50,575 nt of DNA, taken from NCBI GenBank assembly GCA_019638935.1, contig JAHBSW010000015.1, positions 1-50,575 of the forward strand, given 5' to 3'. The notes beneath the pieces were generated by a model that saw only the letters and a list, made by a program, of their open reading frames with translations, was not told where the DNA came from and searched no databases. This DNA is from Cryobacterium sp. (GTDB lineage: Bacteria; Actinomycetota; Actinomycetes; Actinomycetales; Microbacteriaceae). This document shows positions 7,842 through 17,002 of the stretch, piece by piece. The stretch's first letter is position 1, and the number at the start of each line of letters is the position of its first letter. The translations under genes and the position numbers were made by a program.

Positions 7842-8852
7842 CTACTGCCGAAAGAGCGCGCTGTAGGCGTTGAGCGCGAGCTGTCCGCCGAGGTGCGCGT
7901 AGAGCACGTTGCTCGTCGCCGGGATCTCCTTCGACGTCACCAGGTCGATGAGACCCGCCATCGACTTGCCCTCGTAGACGGGGTCGATGATCATGCCCTC
8001 GAGCGAGCCCGTGAGGCGAATCGCGTCGAGCGTCGAGTCGACGGGGATGCCGTAGAGGTCCCCCGCCCATCCCTCGAGCACCGTGATCTCGTCGTCGCGC
8101 AGGTCACGGCCGAGTTCGATGAGCTGGGCCGTGCTGCGCGCGATGCGGCCGACCTGCTCGCGCGTCTTCTCGAGAGTCGCCGACGCGTCGATGCCGATGA
8201 CGCGGCGCTCGCGTTCCTGCCCCGCGAAGCCCGCGATCATGCCTGCGTGCGTCGAGCCCGTGACGGTGCAGACGACGATGGTGTCGAAGAAGACACCGAA
8301 CTCCTGCTCCTGCTGCTCGACCTCATAGGCCCAGTTGGCGAAGCCGAGTCCGCCGAGACGGTGGTCGGATGCTCCGGCCGGGATCGCGTACGGCGTACCA
8401 CCGCGCGCCTCGACATCCGCGATCGCCTGCTTCCAGCTGTCACGGAAGCCGATGTCGAAACCGGCGGAGTCCAGCCGCACCTCGGCACCCATGATGCGGG
8501 AGAGCTGGATGTTCCCCACCCGGTCGTTCAGGGCATCCGGCCAGTCCACCCAGTTCTCCTGCACGAGCACGGCCTTCATGCCGAGCTTCGCCGCGACCGC
8601 GGCGACCTGCCGCGTGTGGTTGGACTGGTAGCCGCCGATCGAGACGAGGGTGTCGGCGCCCTGGGCGATCGCCTCGGGCACGAGGTACTCGAGTTTGCGG
8701 GTCTTGTTGCCGCCGAAGGCGAGGCCGCTGTTGACGTCCTCGCGCTTGGCCCAGATCTGGGCACCGCCGAGGTGCTGCGTCAGCCGCGGGAGCGGGTGGA
8801 TCGGGCTCGGCCCGAAGGTGAGCGGGTAGCGCTCGAAATCCGAAATCGACAT
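7842..8852 (-). CDS. acdS: 1-aminocyclopropane-1-carboxylate (ACC) deaminase
   Basis: This 336-residue PLP enzyme converts ACC, the plant ethylene precursor, to 2-oxobutyrate and ammonia. It matches AcdS closely from [15 protein letters not shown] through [18 protein letters not shown] to [15 protein letters not shown]. The PLP lysine is K50 (K51 in the Pseudomonas enzyme). The residues that separate true ACC deaminase from D-cysteine desulfhydrase, Glu295 and Leu322 in reference numbering, are kept here as E294 in DPVYEGKSM and L321 in YAHLGG. A strong AAAGGAGCT precedes the ATG. The gene is divergent from a GntR-family regulator, a known actinobacterial arrangement, and 43 bases with a GTATAC core lie between them. 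Confidence 0.93.
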   Translation of the reverse strand: MSISDFERYPLTFGPSPIHPLPRLTQHLGGAQIWAKREDVNSGLAFGGNKTRKLEYLVPEAIAQGADTLVSIGGYQSNHTRQVAAVAAKLGMKAVLVQENWVDWPDALNDRVGNIQLSRIMGAEVRLDSAGFDIGFRDSWKQAIADVEARGGTPYAIPAGASDHRLGGLGFANWAYEVEQQEQEFGVFFDTIVVCTVTGSTHAGMIAGFAGQERERRVIGIDASATLEKTREQVGRIARSTAQLIELGRDLRDDEITVLEGWAGDLYGIPVDSTLDAIRLTGSLEGMIIDPVYEGKSMAGLIDLVTSKEIPATSNVLYAHLGGQLALNAYSALFRQ

Positions 8853-8877
8853 GAAATCCCAGCTCCTTTGAGGTCAG

Positions 8878-8889
8878 TAGTATACACTA
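8878..8889. promoter_or_regulatory. Candidate GntR operator, TAGTATACACTA
   Basis: The palindromic core GTATAC (8880-8885) lies midway between the acdS and gntR starts. FCD-type GntR proteins often bind sites with a GTATAC centre, so this could control both divergent genes. Confidence 0.5.
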
Positions 8890-8895
8890 TCTTAC

Positions 8896-9546
8896 ATGCC
8901 GGTTCCGAGCATGACTAGCCCTCGTCGGCGCACACTTCTGCGCGTCGACATCTACGAACGCCTGCGTGAAGCGATCGTCGATGGCACGTTCGGGCCTGGC
9001 GAGAAGCTCAAAGACACCGAGCTGGAGAACTGGCTCGGCGTCAGTCGCACCCCCATTCGCGAAGCGATCCAGCGGCTCGAGCGCGACGGGCTCGTCGTGA
9101 CCCGCCCCAATAAATCGACCATCGTCACCGAGTTCGACCCGGCCGCGACGAAGAGCACCTGGCAGGTGGTGTCCGCGCTGCACGAGCTCGCGACTCGGCT
9201 CGCCCTCCCCCACCTCGGACCCGACGAGCTCGACGAGCTCGAGCGCGCGCATCTGGCGTTCGCAGCCGCGCTCGATGCCAATGACGCCGACGCGGCGCTG
9301 CAGGCCGACGATGACTTCCACGCCGTCTTCGTCACCGCGAGCGGCAACCCGGTGCTCGCCGACCTGCTCGATCAGGTGACGCCCGTGCTACGTCGGGTGG
9401 AGCGGATGCGGTTCCAATCGACCGTCGCGCGCGAGTCCATCGCTCAGCACGCCGGCATCCTCGATGCTGCTCGCCGCGGCGACCCCGACGAGGCCGCGCG
9501 AATCACGCGCGAGAACTGGCAATCCCTCGAGCGCTACGAGGCGTAG
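8896..9546 (+). CDS. GntR-family (FCD subfamily) regulator of acdS
   Basis: This is a 216-residue one-component regulator. The winged helix lies near residues 15-80 (YERLREAIVDGTFGPGEKL, ELENWLGVSRTPIREAIQRLERDGLV). The helical FCD effector domain follows, with candidate metal/carboxylate ligands in DDDFHAVFV and in SIAQHAGILDAARRGD. Divergence from acdS and the shared 43-base promoter region suggest it controls ACC deaminase; this matches the GntR genes reported beside acdS in other actinobacteria. ATG 8896 or ATG 8911 could be the start; neither has a clear Shine-Dalgarno. Its last codons form part of a large inverted repeat shared with the end of clpX. Confidence 0.87.
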   Translation: MPVPSMTSPRRRTLLRVDIYERLREAIVDGTFGPGEKLKDTELENWLGVSRTPIREAIQRLERDGLVVTRPNKSTIVTEFDPAATKSTWQVVSALHELATRLALPHLGPDELDELERAHLAFAAALDANDADAALQADDDFHAVFVTASGNPVLADLLDQVTPVLRRVERMRFQSTVARESIAQHAGILDAARRGDPDEAARITRENWQSLERYEA

Positions 9547-9561
9547 CGCCACCAGTTCTCG

Positions 9562-9562
<1 letters not shown>
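9509..9562. terminator. Two-step inverted repeat between convergent gntR and clpX
   Basis: Outer arms GCGAGAACTGG (9509-9519) and CCAGTTCTCGC (9552-9562) are perfectly complementary, as are inner arms GCGCTACG (9531-9538) and CGTAGCGC (9542-9549). The structure spans both stop codons. A bidirectional terminator or mRNA-end stabiliser is the simplest reading; there is no U-run. Confidence 0.6.
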
Positions 9563-10836
<1,274 letters not shown>

Positions 10837-10970
10837 GGCCCCTCCTTCGGTGAAACTGCTCCTTGAGCCTAACCCGATGAGGCGACACTGTGCCGGAATG
10901 CGACACAAACCCTCCCCGGCGTGCCGCGCCTAGACTGGAGGAACCCTTTCTTCGCGACAGCAGGATGATC

Positions 10971-11591
10971 ATGACGACCAGATGGGCACGAATCGCCCGC
11001 GGCACGATCGCTGCCGTCGTTTCGACCTTCGTCGCCCTGTTCTTCCACGGCGTCGCCGGCGGGCCGGTCCCGCCCCTCGCCGGCCTCGTCGCCTGCGTCG
11101 TCTTCGCCGCGCTCGTGTGCATCGCGCTCACCGGGGTGACGCTGTCCCGCATCAGACTCGCGCTCTCGGTCGGCGTGAGCCAGTTCCTGCTGCACAGCTT
11201 CTTCATCATGTTCTCCGGAACCGATACGGCCGTCGTGACGGGCACGGGCGGCCACGTGCACGGAGCCGAGGCGGTCGCTGCGCAGCTCTCCGCACTCGAA
11301 CCGGGTCAGGCATCCGTTCACGTGCACGACTCGGCGATGTGGGTCGGCCACGCGCTCGCGGCCGTCATCACGTTCGCCGCACTGCGCCACGGCGAGCGCT
11401 CATTCTGGACACTGCTCGAGCTCGGCCGACGCACGACGAGGGCGATCGTGCGACGGATGCCGCTCGCGGTGATTCCCGTCAGTCGGCCCGTGCTGCTCGT
11501 CGAGCGGGTTCGGCGTGAGCGCCCCCGAACCCTGCGTCCCCTGCTGTCCGCACTGCGTCACCGTGGGCCACCGACCCTGCTGAGCGTGTGA
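10971..11591 (+). CDS. His-rich integral membrane protein of the copper module
   Basis: This is a 206-residue protein with about four hydrophobic segments (residues 12-30, 36-56, 62-84, 120-137). An extracytoplasmic loop carries GGHVHG and SVHVHDSAMWVGH, so histidines 95, 97, 117, 119 and 127 could bind a metal. A basic cytoplasmic tail follows. It precedes ycnI and copC on the same strand, which suggests a role in copper handling, for example metal transfer to or from the YcnI/CopC proteins. I do not recognise a named family. ATG 10971 has AGGA five bases upstream; ATG 10965 is an alternative. Confidence 0.75.
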   Translation: MTTRWARIARGTIAAVVSTFVALFFHGVAGGPVPPLAGLVACVVFAALVCIALTGVTLSRIRLALSVGVSQFLLHSFFIMFSGTDTAVVTGTGGHVHGAEAVAAQLSALEPGQASVHVHDSAMWVGHALAAVITFAALRHGERSFWTLLELGRRTTRAIVRRMPLAVIPVSRPVLLVERVRRERPRTLRPLLSALRHRGPPTLLSV

Positions 11592-11684
11592 CGTCACGCT
11601 CGCAACCGACTCCCTACATTTTCGTTGCGCGCACCGGGCTTCTCGGGTTGCGCGCGACACCGACGCAGTGTTTAAGGAACAGCA

Positions 11685-12389
11685 ATGAAAACTCCCCTGA
11701 AGATCGGCCTCGCCGCGACGGCAGGCCTGGCACTCGCCATCGCCACCCCGCTGGCCGCTCACGCCCACGTGACGGTAACGCCCAGCGGAACGGGCGCAGG
11801 CTCGTACTCGGTGCTCACGTTCGCCATCCCGCACGGTTGTGACGGGTCCGCAACGACCGCGATTCGCATCACGATTCCGAACGGGGTCGAGTCGGTCACC
11901 CCGACCGTGAACCCCAACTGGGACGTCGCGATGCTGCGCGAGGGTGACCGCGTCGCGACCGTCACCTACACGGCGCATGACGCGCTGCCCGGTGAACTGC
12001 GCGACACGTTCGAACTGTCGGTGCGCTTGCCAACCGGCGCCGCCGGCGACGTTCTCGCCTTCCCGGTGCTGCAGTCGTGCGTGGAGGGCTCGGTCGACTG
12101 GGCGCAGGTCGCCGCAGGCGCGGGAGAGGCCACACCCGAACTGCCCGCGCCGAGCATCACCCTCACCGAGTCGACCGGCGGGCACGGGCACGATGCTGAG
12201 ACCGGGCACGAGCAGGGCACGGAGCACGACACCGCAACCGTTACGGCCACGGCATCCGGTTCGACGGATGTTCTCGCCCGCGGTTTCGGTATCGGCGGCC
12301 TCGTCGTGGGTGCCGTCGGCATCGTCCTCGCGGTCGCCGCGAGTCGCCGCGCCACGGGCTCGGATTCGACGAGAGGAACCGCGAAGTGA
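11685..12389 (+). CDS. ycnI: YcnI-like copper-binding exported protein
   Basis: This 234-residue protein has a signal peptide (residues 1-27, ending AHA) so that the mature form starts with a histidine (H28, HVTV). YcnI/DUF1775 proteins bind Cu(II) through this terminal histidine and a nearby Trp; a Trp is present in NPNWDV. The beta-sandwich domain (about 28-165) is followed by a His/Asp/Thr-rich linker and a C-terminal membrane segment (FGIGGLVVGAVGIVLAVAA), which anchors it on the outer face of the membrane. AAGGAA precedes the ATG. Its stop overlaps the copC start (GTGA). Confidence 0.9.
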   Translation: MKTPLKIGLAATAGLALAIATPLAAHAHVTVTPSGTGAGSYSVLTFAIPHGCDGSATTAIRITIPNGVESVTPTVNPNWDVAMLREGDRVATVTYTAHDALPGELRDTFELSVRLPTGAAGDVLAFPVLQSCVEGSVDWAQVAAGAGEATPELPAPSITLTESTGGHGHDAETGHEQGTEHDTATVTATASGSTDVLARGFGIGGLVVGAVGIVLAVAASRRATGSDSTRGTAK

Positions 12390-13036
12390 TCCGCTCGAAA
12401 AAGGTGGCCGCCGTCGCCGCCCTGCTTCTCGCTGCGGGAGGTGTGTTCGCGGCCTCGGCCCCGGCATCCGCCCATAACTTCATCGTGTCGACGACCCCGG
12501 GCGATGGTGCGGTGCTCACGACGCTGCCCGAGCGGTTCGAGATCACGACGAACGATGCGCTGCTCGATGTCACGGGCAATGCGAACGCGTTCGTGTTCGA
12601 CATCATCGATACCGCGGGACTCTACTACGGCGACGGGTGCGTGGCCGTCGCGGGCGCGACGATGGCGACGGATGCGGCGCTCGGCACCGCGGGCGACTAC
12701 ACGATCGCGTACCAGTTCGTGTCGGCCGACGGCCACTCGGTATCGGGTGAGTTGGCGTTCACGTGGGACCCCGCCGCGGGCGAGCCTGTTTCGACGGGTT
12801 CTGCCGCTGCCCCGGAGTGCGGTGTCGAACCCGGGCCGGAGCCCACGGTCGAGCCCACGGAGGATCCGACCGCTGAGCCGTCGACTGAGCCGAGTTCGTC
12901 GGCCGAGCCCGGCGCGGGGTCACCGCAGGGCGGCCTGCTCGACGAGCTCCTGTGGGTCGGTGGTGCCGTCGCGGCGGTGGTCGTCGCCGTCGTGCTCGCT
13001 CTCGCTCTTCTCCGGCGCCGCCCGCCGGTCGAGTAG
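12386..13036 (+). CDS. copC: CopC-domain copper-binding exported protein
   Basis: This 216-residue protein starts at a GTG overlapping the ycnI stop. After a signal peptide (1-29) the mature chain should begin with H30, the conserved Cu(II) ligand of CopC. The CopC fold follows (STTPGDGAVLTTLPERFEITTND), including the conserved SADGHSVSGELAF block with a second His. A Pro/Glu/Thr-rich linker with PTVEPTEDPTAEP repeats (about 150-180) leads to a C-terminal membrane helix and a basic tail. The last codons, including the TAG stop, lie inside a palindromic repeat unit, so the C-terminal PPVE probably comes from the repeat. There is no copD gene next to it. Confidence 0.9.
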   Translation: MIRSKKVAAVAALLLAAGGVFAASAPASAHNFIVSTTPGDGAVLTTLPERFEITTNDALLDVTGNANAFVFDIIDTAGLYYGDGCVAVAGATMATDAALGTAGDYTIAYQFVSADGHSVSGELAFTWDPAAGEPVSTGSAAAPECGVEPGPEPTVEPTEDPTAEPSTEPSSSAEPGAGSPQGGLLDELLWVGGAVAAVVVAVVLALALLRRRPPVE

Positions 13037-13118
13037 CGCGCTTGCGCGCGTATCGAGACCCGCCTCCCTGAGGCGTCAGGTCTCGATACGCCGCCGGAGG
13101 CGGCTACTCGACCAGCGG
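13025..13118. repeat. Inverted pair of palindromic repeat units between copC and clpP2
   Basis: The first unit (13025-13060) runs from CCGGTCGAGTAGCGCG to CGCGTATCGAGACC. The second (13079-13118) runs from GGTCTCGATACGCCG to CGGCTACTCGACCAGCGG. Each unit is itself a hairpin (GCGCGC-type or CCGCC/GGCGG stems). They lie between convergent genes and could terminate both transcripts. The copC stop TAG is at 13034-13036 inside the first unit. Confidence 0.9.
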
Positions 13119-13130
13119 TGCGGCTCGCGG

Positions 13131-13820
13131 CTACTTCGTGATCGCCGCGGGAACGTTCTTGCGGGTGGTGAGCACCTGGTCGATGAGGCCGTACTCGAGG
13201 GCCTCGGCCGCGCTCATGATGTAGTCGCGGTCGATGTCCTCGGTCACCTTGTCGACGGGGCGACCGGAGTGCGCCGAGATCGTCTGCTCGAGCCACTCGC
13301 GCATCCGGAGGATCTCGCGCGCCTGGATCTCGATGTCCGAAGCCTGGCCACGGCCAGCGTCGCCAGTTGCGGGCTGGTGGATGAGGATGCGCGCGTTCGG
13401 CAGCGCGAGCCGCTTGCCCGGGGCACCGGCGGCGAGCAGCACGGCGGCGGCGGAGGCCGCCTGCCCGAGGCACACGGTCTGGATCTGCGGCCGGATGTAC
13501 TGCATCGTGTCGTAGATCGCCGTCATCGCGGTGAACGAGCCACCGGGAGAGTTGATGTACATGACGATGTCACGGTCGGGGTCCTGGCTCTCGAGCACGA
13601 GCAGCTGAGCCATGACGTCATCGGCTGAGGCGTCGTCGATCTGCACACCGAGGAACACGATGCGGTCCTCGAAGAGCTTCGCGTAGGGGTCCTGACGCTT
13701 GTAGCCGTAGGCGGTGCGCTCCTCGAACGAGGGCAGGATGTAGCGCGACTCGGCCGCGGGGCGCGCGAGTCCGGCGGCACCTGAACCGGCGAGGCTTTGG
13801 GCGGGGGTGATGAATTCCAT
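13131..13820 (-). CDS. clpP2: ClpP2 proteolytic subunit
   Basis: This 229-residue serine peptidase subunit forms the mixed ClpP1P2 barrel of actinobacteria. The catalytic triad is S123 (GQAASAAAVLL), H148 (ARILIHQP) and D199 (IDRDYIM). The oligomer/handle region INSPGGSFTAMTAIYDTM is normal. The N-terminus is longer than in ClpP1 and includes RYILPSFEERTAYGYKRQDPY, typical of the ClpP2 paralogue, which binds the ATPases. It lies 16 bases downstream of clpP1 and is co-transcribed with it. Confidence 0.95.
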   Translation of the reverse strand: MEFITPAQSLAGSGAAGLARPAAESRYILPSFEERTAYGYKRQDPYAKLFEDRIVFLGVQIDDASADDVMAQLLVLESQDPDRDIVMYINSPGGSFTAMTAIYDTMQYIRPQIQTVCLGQAASAAAVLLAAGAPGKRLALPNARILIHQPATGDAGRGQASDIEIQAREILRMREWLEQTISAHSGRPVDKVTEDIDRDYIMSAAEALEYGLIDQVLTTRKNVPAAITK

Positions 13821-13836
13821 GTCTCTCGTTGCCGTT

Positions 13837-14436
13837 CTACTTCGTCGCGGTCTTGTCGTCGGTTCCGCCGCCGCCGACGACGTCGGTGGCGAACTCGCGC
13901 AGGTGGTCGACGAAGCCGTAGTCGAGCGCCTCCTGGGCGGTGAACCAGTTGTCGCGGTCGCCGTCTTTGATGATCTGCTCGATCGACTTGCCGGTCTGCT
14001 CGGCGGTGAGCTCCGCCATCCGCTGCTTCATGTCGAGGATGAGCTTCGCCTGGGTCTGGATGTCGGCGGAGGTGCCGCCGAAGCCGCCCGAGGGCTGGTG
14101 CAGCAGCACGCGCGCGTTGGGGGTGATGTAGCGCTTGCCCTTGGTTCCCGAGGAGAGCAGGAACTGACCCATCGAGGCGGCCATGCCGATGCCGACCGTG
14201 ACGATGTCGTTGGGGACGAACTTCATCGTGTCGTAGATGGCCATGCCCGCCGTGATCGAGCCGCCGGGCGAGTTGATGTAGAGGAAGATGTCGCGCTTGG
14301 AGTCTTCCGCGGCGAGAAGCAGGATCTTGGCGCAGATCTCGTTCGCGTTCTCGTCGCGAACCTCGGACCCGAGCCAGATGATGCGGTCCTTGAGGAGTTG
14401 GTCGAAGATGCTGCTGACCAGTGCCGGTTGGGCCAT
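13837..14436 (-). CDS. clpP1: ClpP1 proteolytic subunit
   Basis: This is a 199-residue subunit with triad S88 ([11 protein letters not shown]), H113 (ARVLLHQP) and D162 (GDRDNW). The ATG at 14436 ([15 protein letters not shown]) is chosen over the longer frame because the family begins here and GGAG lies about ten bases upstream. It pairs with ClpP2. The upstream region has CTTGAGC (14463-14469) and GGCGACAC (14494-14501); both octamer-like motifs recur upstream of clpX. Two palindromic repeats separate it from tig, so it may have its own promoter. Confidence 0.95.
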   Translation of the reverse strand: MAQPALVSSIFDQLLKDRIIWLGSEVRDENANEICAKILLLAAEDSKRDIFLYINSPGGSITAGMAIYDTMKFVPNDIVTVGIGMAASMGQFLLSSGTKGKRYITPNARVLLHQPSGGFGGTSADIQTQAKLILDMKQRMAELTAEQTGKSIEQIIKDGDRDNWFTAQEALDYGFVDHLREFATDVVGGGGTDDKTATK

Positions 14437-14527
14437 GCGTGGGGGCTCCGTTTCAGTTGTCGCTTGAGCTACGAATCTATCCGACGCGCCGCCGGCGACA
14501 CGGGCGTGTTCGCCCACGGCAAAGCCT

Positions 14528-14619
14528 GGTCTCGATACGGCCGCTGGTGCGGCCTACTCGACCACCGGATTCGACTCAGCCCGTTGGTCGAGCGCCGTCC
14601 TGAGGCACTCGACCAACGG
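14528..14619. repeat. Palindromic repeat unit plus CCGTTGGTCGAG hairpin between tig and clpP1
   Basis: The unit GGTCTCGATACGG ... CCTACTCGACCACCGG (14528-14568) belongs to the window-wide family. Next to it, CCGTTGGTCGAG (14581-14592) and CTCGACCAACGG (14608-14619) form a hairpin with 12-base perfect arms. Together they may act as a terminator or attenuator between tig and clpP1, both on the minus strand. Confidence 0.85.
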
Positions 14620-14627
14620 ATCTGAGG

Positions 14628-16031
14628 TTACTTGTGATCGTGCCCGTAGTGCTCGTGGCCGGGCTTGCGCCCGTGGGCGTCGCGACCCGCGGCATCCGTC
14701 GTTCCCTGATTGAGGCGCTGGAGCAGCTCGGCCGCGTCGTTGTCGGGCCCGACGTCGTCTTTCGGGATGAAGTCGCTGACGTCGACGGCCTTGCCCTTGC
14801 TGTCGACGACCTTGGCCTTGCCGAGCACCGTGGCGAGCGCCTTGCCGCGTGCGACCTCGGCCACCATGCCGGGGAGCTGGCCGTTCTGCTGCAGCACCTC
14901 GATGAACTCGCCCGGCTCCATGCCGTACTGGCCTGCAGCCTGGATGAGGTAGGAGGTGAGCTCGTCCTGACCGACCTTGACGTTCTCGGCCTCGGTGATC
15001 GCGTCGAGCAGGATCTGGCTGCGGAAGGTCTTCTCGCTCGAGACGACGACCTCGGCGCGGTGCTCGTCGTCGTCGAGGCGGTTCTCGTTCTCGAGGTGGC
15101 GGTGCACCTCATCGTCGATGAGCTGCTGCGGCACCGGGATCTCGACCTGCTCGAGCAGCACGTCGACGATCTGGTCGCGCGCCGCGGAGACCTGGCCGAA
15201 CACCTTCGACTTGCCGAGCTGAACCCTGAGGTCGTCCTTGAGTTCGGCGATGGTGTCGAACTGGCTGGCGATCTGGGCGAAGTCGTCGTCGGCAGCGGGA
15301 AGCTCGCGCTCCTTCACCGCAATGAGCTCGACCTCGATCTGCGCGTTCTCACCCGCGTGGTCGCCGCCGATGAGTGGTGACTCGAAGGTCGTCTTCTCAC
15401 CGGCGGTGAGGGTGTCGAGGACTTCGTCGATGCCCTCGATGAGCTCGCCACTGCCCATCTCGTAGGAGATGCCGTCGGCGGTGTCCACCTCGCGGTCGCC
15501 GATGGTGGCGCGCAGGTTGAGCTGCACGAAGTCACCGGCCTTCGCGGGGCGATCGACCGTCACGAGGGTGCCGAAGCGGGTGAGGAGGTTCTGCAGCTCC
15601 TCGTCGACCTCGGCATCCGTCACCTCGAACGCGTCGACGGTGAGCTTGAGGCCGTCGAGCTTCGGCAGGTCGAAGTCGGGGCGCACATCGACCTCGACGG
15701 TGATCTGCAGGTCGCCCGAGAAGTCCTTGACGTCGGGCAGTTCGACGATGTCGGCCGTCGGACGCCCCATCGGGCGCACCTTGGCCTCGTCGGCGGCGGC
15801 GCGGTAGAACCCGTCGAGGCCGTCGTTGACGGCGTGGCTGAGCACCTCTCCGCGTCCGACGCGCTGGTCGATGATGGGCGCAGGCACTTTGCCCTTGCGG
15901 AAGCCAGGAATGGTGACCGACTCGGCGATGTGCTTGTAGGCGTGGTCGATGCTGGGCTTGAGCTCCTCGGGGGTGACCGAGATGTTCAGCTTCACGCGGG
16001 TGGGGCTCAGACGGTCGACGGTGGTCTTCAC
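14628..16031 (-). CDS. tig: Trigger factor (ribosome-associated chaperone/prolyl isomerase)
   Basis: This 467-residue protein has the three trigger factor domains: ribosome-binding N-domain with the signature [12 protein letters not shown] (about residues 46-57), FKBP-type prolyl isomerase domain ([18 protein letters not shown] to [24 protein letters not shown], about 155-250) and the helical C-domain. It binds nascent chains at the ribosome exit. The GTG at 16031 ([15 protein letters not shown]) has AGGAGAAA upstream; the open frame above it runs antisense-free through the tRNA-Pro gene and is not coding. The C-terminal tail is His-rich (HEHYGHDHK), which could bind metal. Confidence 0.95.
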   Translation of the reverse strand: MKTTVDRLSPTRVKLNISVTPEELKPSIDHAYKHIAESVTIPGFRKGKVPAPIIDQRVGRGEVLSHAVNDGLDGFYRAAADEAKVRPMGRPTADIVELPDVKDFSGDLQITVEVDVRPDFDLPKLDGLKLTVDAFEVTDAEVDEELQNLLTRFGTLVTVDRPAKAGDFVQLNLRATIGDREVDTADGISYEMGSGELIEGIDEVLDTLTAGEKTTFESPLIGGDHAGENAQIEVELIAVKERELPAADDDFAQIASQFDTIAELKDDLRVQLGKSKVFGQVSAARDQIVDVLLEQVEIPVPQQLIDDEVHRHLENENRLDDDEHRAEVVVSSEKTFRSQILLDAITEAENVKVGQDELTSYLIQAAGQYGMEPGEFIEVLQQNGQLPGMVAEVARGKALATVLGKAKVVDSKGKAVDVSDFIPKDDVGPDNDAAELLQRLNQGTTDAAGRDAHGRKPGHEHYGHDHK

Positions 16032-16081
16032 GATTTCGGTTTCTCCTGGGTGTTGTGTGGGCTGTGCCTGTGTGGACTGTG

Positions 16082-16155
16082 TCGGGGCGACAGGATTTGA
16101 ACCTGCGGCCTCCCGCTCCCAAAGCGGGCGCTCTACCAAGCTGAGCTACGCCCCG
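16082..16155 (-). tRNA. tRNA-Pro (anticodon TGG)
   Basis: Read on the minus strand, CGGGGCG (16155-16149) pairs with the 3' CGCCCCG. The D-arm GCTCAGCTTGGTAGAGC, the anticodon arm with loop TTTGGGA, and the T-arm GGTTCAAATCC are all present. The anticodon is TGG. CCA is not encoded. It is 74 bases long and lies directly upstream of tig. Confidence 0.95.
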
Positions 16156-16438
16156 TGGTGCAAGGCTCGTGGCCAGGGAACCGGATGACACGCGTGCGCA
16201 CAGAAATTGGCCTCAGCAAGTCTAGCCGAGAGCGACAGGGTGATAGTTCCGTGTCGACGGATGCTTGCGCTCGCCTCGTTCACGCCAGAGAGCGGAACTT
16301 CTCGACATCCGTGTGCCTCCGGCGGGGCTTTCGCGCTCTCAGAAGCGATTCTTCCGCCACTGTGCGACGGTAGCCGGCTCGGACCAGTCGTGCATTAGTA
16401 TTGCTACGCGCCGCCGACGCTTTGGCTGGACGGCGTGC

Positions 16439-16509
16439 GGGGCGGTAGCTCAATGGTAGAGCCTCAGTCTTCCAAACTGATTACGCGGGTTCGATTCCCG
16501 TCCGCCCCT
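16439..16509 (+). tRNA. tRNA-Gly (anticodon TCC)
   Basis: Acceptor arms GGGGCGG (16439-16445) and CCGCCCC (16502-16508) pair. The D-arm is GCTCAATGGTAGAGC, the anticodon stem TCAGT/ACTGA with loop CTTCCAA, and the T-arm CGGGTTCGATTCCCG. The anticodon TCC reads GGA/GGG. CCA is not encoded. The 283 bases between this and tRNA-Pro hold no convincing gene. Confidence 0.95.
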
Positions 16510-16666
16510 CCCATTTTCACCCTCGCACCATAGGGGTTGCTGCTTGTCCTCCACAGCGGCAGCGGTGACACGAACTCTCCTCAATCTGCGCGAGAGTGCG
16601 GTCCGGCGCCCCAGCACAGGACGATCATCGGTAGCGTCCAGTGCCGAACCGGCGCACACTAGAGAC

Positions 16667-16975
16667 ATGGAGTTCACCGTGGGGCTTGACACCATCGCCA
16701 CTCTGCTGACCGTGGTCGCAGGAGTGGTAGGACTCGGAGCGACCGTGGTCGCCTCAAACGGACGAACACGAACCGAGTTGAAGAGCGACATCGCCAAGTT
16801 GTGCACGGAACTCAAGAGCGACATCGCCACGTTGCGCACGGAACTCAAGAACGACATCGCCGAACTGCGCATCGAAGCCGGGAGTGACATCAGCAGGCTC
16901 GACGACCGCGTGTACGCGCTCGCCGCAGGGCTCGCGCCCCGGCTGGTTCCCGACCGCGATAACGACTCGGGGTAG
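16667..16975 (+). CDS. Small membrane protein with 11-residue coiled-coil repeats
   Basis: This 102-residue protein of unknown function starts at MEFTVGLDT. One membrane segment (about residues 8-30, IATLLTVVAGVVGLGATVV) is followed by four tandem 11-residue units at residues 36-79: TELKSDIAKLC, TELKSDIATLR, TELKNDIAELR and IEAGSDISRLD. These are encoded by four 33-base repeats, 16772-16903, the first three nearly identical in DNA. An 11-residue period gives a right-handed, nearly straight coiled coil. A second coil-like segment (DDRVYALAAGL) ends the chain. An N-terminal anchor plus a cytoplasmic coil suggests a self-assembling membrane-tethered protein. The longer frame from 16544 is less likely. 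Confidence 0.72.
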   Translation: MEFTVGLDTIATLLTVVAGVVGLGATVVASNGRTRTELKSDIAKLCTELKSDIATLRTELKNDIAELRIEAGSDISRLDDRVYALAAGLAPRLVPDRDNDSG

Positions 16976-17002
16976 CCCGCGTTTGTCGGCGGGTCCGGTC
17001 TT

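Noticed and set aside
11624-11655. Direct repeat GTTGCGCGC (11624 and 11647) upstream of ycnI as a copper operator.
   Set aside because: It is low complexity for this composition and has no resemblance to known CsoR or CueR sites.
16032-16139. Trigger factor start upstream of GTG 16031.
   Set aside because: The extension would run through the tRNA-Pro gene; family N-terminus and Shine-Dalgarno support GTG 16031.
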